Below, piece after piece: positions 41,549 to 52,454 of a stretch of 64,000 nucleotides of DNA (its first letter is position 1; the number at the start of each line of letters is the position of its first letter). Location: assembly GCA_002077045.2 (NCBI GenBank), contig KZ111142.1:909017-973016 (forward strand). The letters are read 5' to 3'. The notes beneath the pieces were generated by a model. It was not told the origin of the DNA, ran no database searches, and was given only the letters and a program-made list of their open reading frames with translations. The DNA comes from Rachicladosporium sp. CCFEE 5018. Lineage: Eukaryota; Ascomycota; Dothideomycetes; Cladosporiales; Cladosporiaceae. The position numbers and the translations under genes were made by a program.

Positions 41549-43531
41549 TTACGCAATACTCATCACCTCCACCATCCTCCCCAAGCCGCCGACCACATCG
41601 CCGTACACACGTCCCTGCAGGTCTTTGCCTCGTAGTTCGCTTCCCGTGCCGAAGTCGCATTGCAGGCACTTTTGTGCTATGCTTTGGTAGCGTTGGCCTA
41701 GTGCGCTAGGACTCTGGGCGAGGCGGCGAGCAGTGTGTATGTTGTTCCGGTCGTTTGGTCGGGTGAATGACTCGAGGGGCCGCCGGTGGGCGATCTCGAG
41801 GAGTGCGACGCCGAGCGAGAAGCTGAGACAAAGGAGTTAACGGTCAGTCATGAGAGTCTACCGGATCGAACCCAACCATTTCAGAGCTACGTGGTAGCTC
41901 GCAAGAAGAGCAGCGTACGGAAATAGGACTTACAGGATGAGATTTGGTACGCCGTAAAGAGTCTGTTCGTCGGAACAATATGAAGATTGCAGGCTCGAGG
42001 ACGAACCTATCGATGCTGTCTGCGGTACCGGTTGTGGCTGGAGTTGGGCTTGCTTCTCGTGAAAGAGTTTCGTCATGTGCATCGTATCTGCAGGTTGTCA
42101 GTCTCGATCATGGGAGCAAGTGGTCCTGGCGAGTTACCAAGAGCATCGCCGGCCTGCTGGCCATTCGCGAGGAACATCGAGATATCTTTCAGCCGCCATT
42201 CATCTACCATCCACGGAGTATCGAACAGATGCAAGACCGCTTTGGCCATGGAGTGCGCCATTTTTAGCTGATGCTCCACCGAGACCTGTAGTCCAGTCTC
42301 TAGTGCAGCTTGGACTGTAAGCTCGGTCATTGTCGCGGGTTTGGGGACACATTGATGGAAGAAAAGGTGGCGCAATGGCTCGGGTGAGATACGATCGAGG
42401 CTGTCGACATATCCAAGGCACTCCTCTGAATGAGTGAGACAGGGGCATTCAGAGAGACTCGCGCACACGTTCGTACTTTTCCTAAGGTCTCGACTGGTTG
42501 GGACGACTGTGGACGCGCCCGCTTTGATGCGCTTTGAATTTGAGCTACTCCCACACGACAGACCACTCGCTGCGCCTGCGCCTCCGCCGGGTTGGCTAGC
42601 CGGTGGCGACGCCGGAACACTCGTCGAAGATCGTACGTAGAGCCATAGCGGCTCTGGAGGCGGGGTCCCAGTACTAGTGCAAGCCAATGCAAGGTCTAGT
42701 CGAACGTCTTCCTCAACCTTGGCCTCCAAACAGAGCTTCGCAGCATGGCGGACGTGCCTGTCATCCGCACATGACCAAGATCCATCCAGGGCTTCATAGA
42801 GTGCTTTGACTGCTTTCCGGGCTTTCGAGAAGCCTACCGGCAGCTCGTAGGAGACGACTTGCTGAGAAGAAGACCGATATCTGTACGATCTAATGGAACG
42901 CAGGTCTGCGTTATCATCTCGAATGGCTTCGATATGCTTTTCGTAATCCGACTTGTTGAAGGTGATCTGCATGGCGCTTCTCAGGCGCGTTACAGTGTCT
43001 TTAAGCTTATCGTTCTATCTTCTGGTCAGTCGTGCTCGATACTGTGTTTTCTGTCATCACAATGTGATACTCAGCGCTCTGAACGCTCCTTGTGCCGTAT
43101 CGATGATCACACAGTGCGATTATCATACTTACAGGCTGTCTCTGCGCAAGCAAGGCCTGATCAAAGACACTCAGCTTTCTTTGTAGCGTTCCAAGTTCGC
43201 TCAAGATGCTCTGCATCAGGTCGCCGTAGACGTCTGCGTTCTTAGCTAGGACCACTCCTATCTCGCGTTTCGTGGTCGGACTGGTCCAGCCAGAGTCCAG
43301 CGGGTTGTCGAGCATCGCCTGCATGTCGTCTACGGCTAGGGTCGTTGATCGTAACAGTGTTTCGATCTCGTTATCGAGGAGACACTGCTGCACACGTAGG
43401 CGATCATGTATTCGTTTGACTTCCTTCGAGTAGCTGCGAAACGTTCTAAGAGTGCGTGCCACTGTCTTCCATGCCTTCAGCGTTTCGATGATGATTGGCA
43501 CTGCGCCAAGTACCACGCCAGCGACTTCCAT
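41549..43531 (-). CDS. HeLo-like N-terminal / DUF7580-type C-terminal protein
   Basis: Four exons, 43531-43133, 43014-42138, 42087-41934 and 41822-41549 (567 aa), introns 118, 50 and 111 nt, all GT-AG and frame-preserving. The N-terminus MEVAGVVLGAVPIIIETLK followed by WKTVARTLRTFRSYSKEV resembles HeLo-like fungal N-terminal domains of heterokaryon-incompatibility and NLR-type proteins. The C-terminal half fits DUF7580: QLKMAHSMAKAVLHLFDTPW, WRLKDISMFL, GVPNLILFSLGVALLEIAH (joined exactly across intron 3), then PSALGQRYQSIAQKCLQCDF. The last block looks like the C-lobe of a degenerate kinase fold, without catalytic residues. A role in self/non-self recognition or regulated cell death is plausible by family but not shown. 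Divergent from the APSES fusion gene. Confidence 0.75.
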
Positions 43532-44023
43532 AGCACGGCAAACCTCGAGGCTGTCGTCTGTTGCGCGCTGATCTACGGTAGTGATGGTGCCGGCTGTGCT
43601 GTATACAAATCAGGTATGTGTTTCGTAGATGATGCCTTCGCCGTAGAGACAACAAACAGAGGCTGCCTTCGTGGCAAGATGCAACTAAAGAAAAGCGTCG
43701 TTTTTTAAAGAGAATACGCACAAGGCTCTCGAAGACACTTAGCAGGTCTGTGGACATGGATGTGAGGCCACCCGCGCTGTGCGCGGTAGATGGTGGTGGC
43801 GAAGCAGCTCAGCCCCATTTACACTGAGGACGACTGCACAGTGTTGCAATGCCCCCCTTGTAAGTAGTGATCATCCAGACCGTTGGCATGTTCACCACCG
43901 ACTGTCTCGAGTATACTCACATACGCAAACTGCAATTTCCAGATCATTCAGAAGCACCGTGAGCTAGCCACCACGGTGTGATGAGAGCAACAAAAGCACA
44001 CTCTGGCCAAAGCGTCGAGCAGG
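43532..44023. promoter_or_regulatory. Divergent promoter between HeLo-like/DUF7580-type gene and APSES fusion gene
   Basis: About 490 bases separate the two start codons, so the genes probably share regulatory sequence. The minus-strand frame at 43446-43757 overlaps it but has no family match. No upstream exon for either gene is obvious. Confidence 0.5.
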
Positions 44024-47000
44024 ATGACATCCATACACATCTTGAAGCCCCTGCAAGGCGCTTCACCTGTTGAGTCCTGGGTCACGTTGACAGAGACTGA
44101 CCAGCCGACTACGGAAAACGTTCGTAGACTTGAGGGAACGCAACCCTCGACGCAACGAGACGCCGAAATCGATCTCACGGGACAAGTAGCTCCAGAAGGG
44201 AAGAAGACACGAGTCACTGCAACTTTGTGGGAAGATGAAGGCACCCTAGTATTTCAGGTCGAGAGCAATGCAGTATGCGTGGCGAGAAGGGAGGACAATC
44301 ACCATGTCAACGGGACGAAGCTATTGAATGTCGCTGGACTACCTCGTGGTCAACGAGATGCTTTGCTTAAAGCTGAGAAGACCAGGCATGTGGTCAAGAC
44401 CGGGCCAATGCACCTGAAAGGGGTTTGGTAAACCAGCATGGCTGCTATGCGATCCAAACGCCTCTGAGGCTGACCTGCAACAGGATACCCTACGATCAAG
44501 CTCTCGAGCTAGCGAACAAGATGAAAATCACGGAGCTCGTTTACCCGCTGTTCGTACACGACATAGGCGCCCTTCTATATCATCCTTCGAACCCAGCCCG
44601 TTATGTGCCGGGGAATGACCATCGAATGGCCGATCCCCGCCCAGATGAGGCCAGAGAGCCGGGGACAAGAGGGTACGAGTCCGTTTCGGCGAGGATCTCC
44701 CACTATCCCACGCCGCCACATAGTTCATCATCGTTGTCGCATTATGCGGGAAATACAAGCCACGCCCGGGGAGGGCCAGGAAGCACCACTGGAATGATCG
44801 ATCCCCGCCCTGATAAGGTCAGAGAGCGGTCGACCAGAAGGTACGACTCCGGATCGAATCGTGCCTACCACTATCCGACGCCACCGCAATCACATAGCTC
44901 AAGACCGGTGTCGGATCCTGGGGCAACGCGCTATGTAGCCGTCACACATGCCCGTAGCAAGGTATCCACTGGTCATTCGATCGTCAGTAAGTCAGTGGAT
45001 GACTACCAATCGAGGAACGACGCAGATGAGCTGGCCGTAAAATTGGCTAGCGCGTGTTGTTGTGTGCTGCTGCACCTGTTGGACAAAAAACGCGATCGCG
45101 GACGTGGTTCTGTCGACCAGAGACAGCGAGATATCGCAATCGCACTACCCGATGTTGATCTGGCCGGGCTTATCCCCCTTCCACAGTCAAAATGGAAAGA
45201 AGTTGCCCATTCTCAGGCCACCGAGCGCGACCTGTGGCTTGAGTTGTCTACTGATATGCTGCAAATTTGGTGCAACGACGCGCGGGAAGCGTTCCAATTA
45301 GCAGGAGGGCACGGTAGCACCACATGGAGCATGGCATTGGAGAAGCTCGCCGAGATGAGCAAACTTCTACTCACGAGGCTGGTCAATCTTTCGTCTTCTC
45401 AACGGAGCCCTGAGCTCGTCCCTTTGCATAGAGCACTGCACGATGCGTCCCAGGCTGCCGATGCGGCGATTGCATACAGACTAGACGGCGAAAGCTCTGA
45501 CGACGAAGATGAAGCAGTGTACGGCAATAGTCAGTCAGACTCATTCGAGGAAGATATCTCCGACATCGTGCAAGACCTCATCGATCTTTCGCCGGCTCTG
45601 ATGACGGCGCCGCCAACGACAGATATTCGGCGTGTACCTGAAGATGATCTACTACGCAAATCTACTCTGGTGTCCACAGACACCGTGTCTGAGGACGATT
45701 TATTCCTTCTGCAACTGAGAGAAAGGGAGAACTTACCCTGGGAAGATGTCGTTGCGCGCTTTCGAAAGGACAAAGGCAAAGGATTCCAAGTGGCTGCGCT
45801 ACAGATGCGATACAAAGAATTGCACCAAAGACTTACGGCGTCTGAAGTCGCAGGTGAGCAGTCAGCTACGCACGTATCGTACAGTACAGCGCTTAGCTCC
45901 CTTGGAGGTAGCAAGGAGCGGAAATATGTCCAGGACGTGAGGGCTCACATGCTCACGCATCAAACTCACCGACCTGAGAAATGTCCTGTTCAGACGTGTG
46001 AGTACCACGAAATGGGCTTTAAGAGCAAGGACGACAGAGTCCGCCATACCATGAACCATTACGAAGGCAAGCTGATTTGCGATTTCTGTCCTACCTCCAG
46101 CTCCGAGGTCAAGAAGAGCTTCGAAAATGCCGACGTCTTCAAGGACCATCTCAGCCAAGTGCATCAAGTCGGGAAGATCACACCTGTCGGTACTGGAACC
46201 AGGGACATGGAAGTGCATAACCAAGCTCAGTCAGGACAGTGCTCTGTTTGTGAGACCACACTTGTCGGTGCTCAAGAGCTCTACGAGCACCTCGATGAAT
46301 GCGTAGTAAGTGCCGTTCAGCGTGCAGCAAAATGTGAGGGCGAAACAACGGCAACGCCGTCTCCCAGGGGACTCGATGTGGACCCTGTATTTCCGAGTTG
46401 GAACGTCGAGCAGCCGCTTGCTCCGCAAAGATTGTCCGACTACACCTTCTCATATGTCTACGATGGCGACGTGAGTGACAGAGAGCAGTTTGGGATGTCT
46501 CGCTATACGTCTGCAAGGACCATTGACTCGGCTTACTACAGCATCGGGTCTGCAGCGATCGACAAAGCCGAAATCATGGATTCCCCTGCAGATCCATTCA
46601 TTGTCCAAGAAACGGAGATGTCTGCTGCCCTCACCATCCCAACTACAGCAGAAAGTAACACCTACGCCCGCGCCCGTAAACGCACCAGAATCCCACACAC
46701 AGCAGTCGAGCGCCGCTACCGCGAAAATTTGAACGCGCACCTCGAGCGGCTCCGCCAAAGCGTACCCTACGTAGCTAGCCGACTGCCCTCCGGAAACGCA
46801 GCCGCGAGGCCCAGCGAAATGTCCGCCGCGATTGGCGAGGGCGCAAAGCGCAGTAAGTGCGAGATTCTCAATAGCGCTATTGAGTATATAAAGGCGCTGG
46901 AAAGTGATTTGGCGGCGTTCAAGCGGGAGAATGTTGATTTGGGGGCTCCGGCGCAGGGATTGCATGTGGTAGGTGAGGGGCAGGGGCAGGGATGGCATAT

Positions 47001-47037
47001 GGGTGGGCTGGGGAGGAGAGGGGGCCATGGGGAATGA
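44024..47037 (+). CDS. Chimeric transcription factor: APSES + Myb-like + C2H2 + bHLH
   Basis: Exons 44024-44427 and 44484-47037 (985 aa). The 56-nt intron is needed: unspliced, exon 1 stops at TAA; spliced, GPMHLKGVW runs into IPYDQALELANK. Residues ~60-172 are a complete APSES domain (VTATLWEDEGTLVFQVES, ARREDNHHVNGTKLLNVAG, ITELVYPLFVHDIGALLYHP), close to StuA. A linker with a 56-residue internal repeat follows, then a helical region, then a Myb/SANT-like segment (~536-585, ENLPWEDVVARF; QVAALQMRYKELH), zinc-finger pairs (~630-690, CPVQTCEYHEMGF; LICDFCPTS; CSVCETTLV) and a bHLH (~866-945, IPHTAVERRYRENLNAHLER; SKCEILNSAIEYIKALESD). The Tyr in ERRYR is the SREBP-type signature. The back three domains I recall together in other fungi; the APSES fusion is unusual. 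Confidence 0.88.
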
Positions 47038-47950
47038 AAGAGGGGTTGGGGGATGGGATTTGGGATGGGACTGGGTATTACTTTCGTTTAGCGTACACGG
47101 CAAGTCAATGAGCGGACCTCAGCGCGTTCTGGCAAGGCTCCTCACTCGATGGACGATTACGATGACACACTACGTTGGAACGTGATTGTTTGCGCATCAG
47201 CTCCATGCTTATGCGATGGTGGTGGTCATCTGGGATGCTTGGCTTGCAGCATTCCTCAGCGTCAAACATATGACAGGCGTGGACACCCGGTGAGGAGCGG
47301 TTTCTGAAGCGTTTGCGAGCTGCAGGGAAATAGCTGGAGTGATATCGCGGGAGTGTTTCCAGCGCGAACGGAGGTCGAGTTGAATAAGCACTGGTACCAG
47401 GTAAGTAGCTTTGCGCTCACGTCGCGAAGTGTCTATCGCGAAGCCGCGTGGTTCCAGGTAATACGTTGGCAGGCAGGATAGAATATGGATGCACTCCGCC
47501 GACTTCGAACGCGGCAGCGCCCTTGCCTCCCACAGGCAACTCTCACCATGCGATTCTGACCGCTGCGGATGGTCCGATCAGTGTGTAAGGCTCCAAATTC
47601 ACATATTTGACTACAAGGGCCGTCAATGGTGATGCGACTTGTGAGCTACGCACAGCGCTGGTTACGCATATAACGGAGGGTGATTGCCAGCTCCTATGGT
47701 TTTGAGTCCCGCCGTGGCTTTCCAGTTACTCCTACAGAACTCCGCCGCTTGGCCGCCCTGCGCGCCCAGCCGCATAGCGATCAGTATACTAAGGCGCATC
47801 ATGGTGCTTATAGAGGCAACATTGTCGGCTTTGGCATAAGCCGCAACATGATAGCAAATAGGTGTTGTTGTTCGCCTGGGTGATTTTATTCAACGCTTAA
47901 GCCGCACAGTTCTTCGCATTGTATCTACACAACACAATCGCAAGTGGTCG
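47038..47950. other. Convergent intergenic region
   Basis: About 900 bases between the fusion factor and NFU1 3' ends. A 67-codon plus-strand frame (47680-47883) is not recognisable. No tRNA or repeat confirmed. Confidence 0.35.
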
Positions 47951-48883
47951 CTATGCGGCCGCAGTAGCCTCAGCCCCCTGCTTCGCCTTCAGCTTCTCCT
48001 CGAACTTCGCAAACTCAGCCATAGCGATCTCCTCCTCCGGGTCAAGCACCTGCCGCACGCCCTTAACCTCCTCGATATAATGCATCAACATGCTCTCAAT
48101 CCCATTCTTCAGCGTCACCGTACTCGAATCACACGTCCTACACGCTCCCCTCAATTTCAACAGCACCTGCCCTTCGGCGTCGAAACCGCGGAACTCGATG
48201 TCGCCGCCGTCTTCTTGGATGGCGGGGCGGATGCGCGTTTCGAGCAGCTCGAGGATCATGTCGACGACTTCTTGGTCGGCGGGGTCGTAGACTGCGTCGG
48301 CTTCGGAGGCGGAGCTGCCTTGGCCTTCTTCGCCTTCTTTGGTTGCAACGACGTTCACAAATGACTTGCCATTCGTCACGGCCTCGGTGATGAGACTGAA
48401 GACTTCCGGCTTCACGTGCGCCCAAGGCGTCGCTGCGTCTTTCGTGATTGTGATGTAGTCTTTTCCATAGAACACACTCCTCACACCATCTACATTCATA
48501 AGCTCTGCTGCCAGCGGACTAGGGTGTGGCGGCGACAGGGTCGACCGGGGTGTGGTGTACTCGAGGAAAGTGGAGGGAAAGGAGTCCGGAAGCACATTCG
48601 TATTGGGCTTGAACTTCAGGGCGTCCGTATTAGGCGTTGGCTCAGTCTGAATGAAGATCGTGCGGCGGCTTTGCAGTGATGGGAGGGTAGGGAGGTGCCG
48701 GGACTGATATTGAGGCCTTCTGCTGGGCGCGGATAAAGGTGAGGCAGCGGATCGCGTCGTCGAGTAGCATCGCGGTGCTGTGCATCTCTGCGTGGCGATC
48801 GCTGTAGATGTGGGTTGTGGTCTGGGTGCTTTGGGGCGTTGGAGTGCCTTGCTGAGGCAGCGCATCGCTGGCTTGGTCGACAT
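47951..48883 (-). CDS. NFU1: Mitochondrial iron-sulfur scaffold NFU1
   Basis: Intronless 310 aa from the ATG at 48883. The first ~75 residues are basic, Ser/Pro-rich and acid-free (RCLSKALQRPKAPRPQ), a mitochondrial presequence. The Nfu N-terminal domain follows (TIFIQTEPTPNTDALKFKP; SPLAAELMNVDGVRSVFYG), then the NifU-like C-terminal domain with IRPAIQEDGGDIEFRGFD and the cluster-binding CxxC in RGACRTCDSS (~250). NFU1 carries 4Fe-4S clusters to lipoate synthase and respiratory targets. An acidic linker (GEEGQGSSASEADAVYDPAD) and a charged C-terminal tail (FEEKLKAKQGAEA) are fungal features. Complete and likely functional. Confidence 0.95.
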   Translation of the reverse strand: MSTKPAMRCLSKALQRPKAPRPQPTSTAIATQRCTAPRCYSTTRSAASPLSAPSRRPQYQSRHLPTLPSLQSRRTIFIQTEPTPNTDALKFKPNTNVLPDSFPSTFLEYTTPRSTLSPPHPSPLAAELMNVDGVRSVFYGKDYITITKDAATPWAHVKPEVFSLITEAVTNGKSFVNVVATKEGEEGQGSSASEADAVYDPADQEVVDMILELLETRIRPAIQEDGGDIEFRGFDAEGQVLLKLRGACRTCDSSTVTLKNGIESMLMHYIEEVKGVRQVLDPEEEIAMAEFAKFEEKLKAKQGAEATAAA

Positions 48884-49222
48884 CGTGGTATACAGGAATG
48901 GCGTCCCTCACTTAGTCTCTGTTATGGTGGTATTCGTTTCGGTCGTGAGAAGCACAGTCGCAGTGATGAACGAAGTCGCGAACTTCACTTACCGATGACA
49001 AACTCTCGGCCAATGGCGTCATAGCATATGAAAGTCACGTGAAATGTCAGGGAGTGTACTCGGAAGGTTGAAAGCTTTTCTACATATGCCTATCCACTAC
49101 AGCTCTTAGAGTACTTGCCCAAAAGGCTGCCTTGTCTGCCAGTCGCTACACCCTAGACTTTTGGTGTACAATCCCGCCCACGCCGCCAATGCCCAACGCT
49201 GCAAGCTTTGGAAATAGCCACA
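48884..49222. other. Intergenic spacer, NFU1 promoter side
   Basis: About 340 bases between two leftward genes; no feature seen. Confidence 0.3.
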
Positions 49223-50947
49223 CTAGTTGCCCATGACCATGCCCTTGAGGCCAGCCATGTCGCCCTCCTTGGCGGCGATCTCGAAGTACGAGTAGATGAT
49301 GCTGTGAACTCTGTTAGCCTCTATTCGCCCCAAGCTAGAATATCTTCAGCACTCACGTAACAGCCATCAAGATTCCAGTACCGCTGCCAAGAGCACCCAT
49401 CAAATCGCTCACAATCGACAGAGCGCCAATGCACGCACCACCGAAAGCTGCCGCAGTCGGGATAACACGCTTCAGCTCGCGGTACATGCTCTCATCACGA
49501 TGTCCAGCCATGACCAATCCCTGTTCCTTGAGCTGCTTCGCAACATCCCTCGGGCTCGATCCAGAAACCTCAATCCAAGTCTTGCTGAAAGCCGCACAAG
49601 CTACGATCATGTAAGTCATGAACACAGCGGTATGAATGGGATCGAGAAGCGCATCCGTGACGTTGAGAGGCGGGCTCATGTAGTAGACCAGACCAGAGGT
49701 AGGCAAGACTTGGGCACTGCCTTCGCGGGCTTCCCAGACACCGATGAGCTTGACGAGGAGGTTCTCGGGGAGCTTGTTGTAGAGCATTTGGCTGACGAGG
49801 AAGACGTTGGACGAGAGGGCGGATTGCAGCATGATGGGCATGTTGGAGGTGTAGAAGAGGCGGACGGGGTAAGAGCCGCGCATGCCACGCTGGCGGGAGG
49901 ACTTGACGGGGATCTCGACGCGGAAGCCTGGAATGTTGTCAGTACTGAGTCGCGGGATCTGATACTGCGTGACGTACCCTGGAGGTAGATGACAGCCGAG
50001 AACACGATGACAGTCGCAAGCAAGTTGCTGATGTTCGGCAGACTCTGACGGTAAAACGCCTCGCGCAGCGCAAGCTGCTTGTTCGGCCAGGTGATCAGGA
50101 GATGCACAAGGGCAATAATCGCACCCTCGAACTCAGGTCCACGTCCGGTGTTGACAGTCGTGGGCGAGAAAGCCTTCCAGAGAATCGACTCGCAGATGTT
50201 CGTGGCGATGAAGAGCGAGATACCGCTGCCAATACCGTAGCCCTTCTGTAGAAGCTCATCAAGCAAGATTACAACAAGAGCAGCAGTCAGAAGCTGGACA
50301 ACGAGGAGCACGCAGATACCAGCACCGAGATCGGATGGGAGACCATACAAGCCAGTAGCGACGAAGACGATAGCTTGGCCGAGTGACAGGATGATAGCGA
50401 GAAGCTTTTGTGCGGTCTGGTACAACTCGCGGTCGGATTTGAGGTCGAGGTTGACATCGATGAGGTGGGTTCCAGCTAGCAGCTGAAATACCATGCCGGA
50501 GGAGATGATGGGTGTGATACCGAGTTCCATGAGTGTTCCGCGATTACTTGCCATCATCATTCGTAGCCAGTATAGAGGGTCGGAGGTGTCTGGTGTCCCC
50601 TGTCAATGCTTGTTCCGTCTCTCTCTCGCTTCGACTCTTGGTGCTCACCTGAAGACACAATGCCGTACAGTGGCATCTGGCTCATCACCAAGAAGATGAC
50701 CAGCGTGACGGACGTCCATACTATCCGTTGTTGGAAGGGTACTTTGGTCTCGGGGACTTGGACTTCGGGAATCACGGGGGTGAACGGTTTGACGAGGTCG
50801 AGGAAGCGGACTGTAAGGTGAGATTGATCAGCTATTGCTCATTGAAGCTCCACAGCCATTGCGACGCCATAGAGATCATTCGTCTGTCCGCGGCCACGTG
50901 CGCATGCATTGCTCGAGGTTATGGGGGTGGTACATACGTCCACTCAT
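49223..50947 (-). CDS. SEC61: Sec61 translocon alpha subunit
   Basis: Five exons, 50947-50938, 50810-50649, 50589-49978, 49927-49357 and 49301-49223 (477 aa). The protein is the pore of the ER protein-translocation channel, with about ten transmembrane helices. Order seen: MSG, then RFLDLVKPFTPVIPE, the plug-region phrase MPLYGIVSSDTSDPLYWLR (restored across intron 2), GTLMELGITPIISSGMVFQL, GTHLIDVNLDLKSDRELYQT, FRVEIPVKSSRQRGMRGSYP (the ribosome-contact loop, restored across intron 3), YTSNMPIMLQSALSSN, SGSSPRDVAKQLKEQGLVM and FGGACIGALSIVSDLMGALG. Every junction preserves frame. The first coding exon is only 10 nt (ATG AGT GGA C), so automatic gene models may miss the start. Length equals typical fungal Sec61. 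Confidence 0.96.
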
Positions 50948-51393
50948 GATTGCGGTGGCTCGCCGGAGCTACGAATTCGATCTCTACTCCAATCAATCGT
51001 GCAAGAGGTCCGTCAATGTGGAGAAGAGGTAAGGAAGGAGCGTCGAGGGTGAAGTGAAGTTGTCGCACCAGAGGTCTCGTGGCATCAATATTTGACGGGG
51101 AACACAGCTGCCAGGTGTCTGGAGTTCAGGCACGGCTTCTCCACAGTCTTGGCGGATAATCTCGTGGATGGCATTGAACATCACTCCTTCTCGCATAAAT
51201 CACTTTCACCTAAGACACTAGGACACTCCGCAGGGCCACGTGTGCCACAGTGATGTACAGTCTTGCAGCTATCGCAGTTGTCTATCGTAATGTACAGCCG
51301 TAGGTGCATTCCCAAAACGCCATGCTGCCAGCTCAGGAAACCGTCTTTGTCCACCCCAGGGGCCGATGGGCCATCTCAGAAATCCACCCCAAA
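50948..51393. other. Intergenic spacer, SEC61 promoter side
   Basis: About 450 bases between two leftward genes; promoter of SEC61 expected. No feature recognised. Confidence 0.3.
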
Positions 51394-52454
51394 TCAAGGC
51401 TCCTCCCAACCCTTCCACTTCCGCCACAACTTCTTATGCTGTTCCAGGAACATGAAAGTAGCAATAGTGTGCGGTCCCAACCTGATGAAACTCGGCACCC
51501 AGCCCTTAAATACCCACGAAAACCCCTCCTGCTTCGTCACCCGCGCAAGCAGCGTCCACACAGCCTCGTTCGTCTTCGCAGTCATGATCCGCGTCTTGAT
51601 CACATCCACAGGACTGCACACCGTCGTCGCCACGAAACCCGCCATAAAGGACGCGGTGAAGTGGGTGTACAGATTATCGCCCATGCTCGTCCGCCGCAGT
51701 AGCTCAGACTTGAAGATGTCGTAACTAGCGAGCTGGGAGGCGGTCATGAGGACTGCGCGGAGGCTGTTGGGCCAGACTGCGCGGAAGAGACTGGCGACGC
51801 CTTCCTCCTTGATCATTCGACTGAGCCCGTCAATTGCGTTCTTGTAGTTCCGCCGATCTGCTGCGGGTAGAGCTGCGTCGTTCTGCATGCGGACGTTGAG
51901 AATGTCGGCTGGGTTGCCGGCGATGCCGCCGAGGAAACCGGAGGCTGAGGCCATTCCGACTAGGGCCGGGAAGGACGGCTTTTCCTTTGCGGTCGTGAAG
52001 ACTTCTTTGAGCTCCTCATACACTCCGAAGCGGGTGGTGCTGTAGGTCATCTGTCGGAGAAGGGAGGCGGATAGCTGTCGCCGTTGGAGTCAGCGGAGCT
52101 ATGCTGCGCGTGTATGCGGACAATGCTTACTCCGGCATAGATCCCCGCTATGCCATCTGCCTTGACAATGTGTGTGAAAGTCTGCAGCATGTTCTTCCGA
52201 GCTCCATCATGCGCCTGTGTTTGCAATCTGACCTTCACCGTGTTAGCTGAGCTGTACTTGGAGCCAATGGCTTGCAACATTTCGTACCTTGACTGCAAAC
52301 CTCGTCAGAACACTTCCCACTCTCCTGATAGATCGTCTGACTTACTCAGATCCAGCGGATGCGTCACGCAGGCCGCGAAACAACTCGCACTCCCTCCAAA
52401 CCACAGCGGGTAGTGATGCGGGCCATGCTGGGTGGCTGTCGGGGCTTTGGACAT
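51394..52454 (-). CDS. DIC1: Mitochondrial dicarboxylate carrier
   Basis: Exons 52454-52346, microexon 52292-52288, 52232-52131 and 52074-51394 (298 aa). This inner-membrane carrier exchanges malate/succinate for phosphate. Three carrier repeats are present: PLDLIK (repeat 1), PADILNVRMQND (repeat 2, the Asn variant typical of dicarboxylate carriers) and PVDVIKTR (repeat 3), plus matching GFLGGIAGNP and AGFVATTVCSP helices. The first signature is only formed if the 5-nt exon TCAAG is included: exon 1 ends CTG-A, the microexon adds ATC-AAG, and exon 3 begins GTC-AGA (VRLQTQ). The flanking introns are 53 nt (GTAAGT, branch CTGAC, TTTGCAG) and 55 nt (GTACGA, branch CTAAC, GAAG). No presequence, as usual for carriers. 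Confidence 0.93.

Noticed and set aside
43446..43757. 103-codon minus-strand frame overlapping the first exon of the HeLo-like gene
   Set aside because: It is in a different frame from the family-matching exon 43531-43133 and has no motif.
47640..47900. Possible tRNA-like or transposon remnant
   Set aside because: No T-loop GTTCRANYC with matching arms and no terminal repeats could be found by eye.
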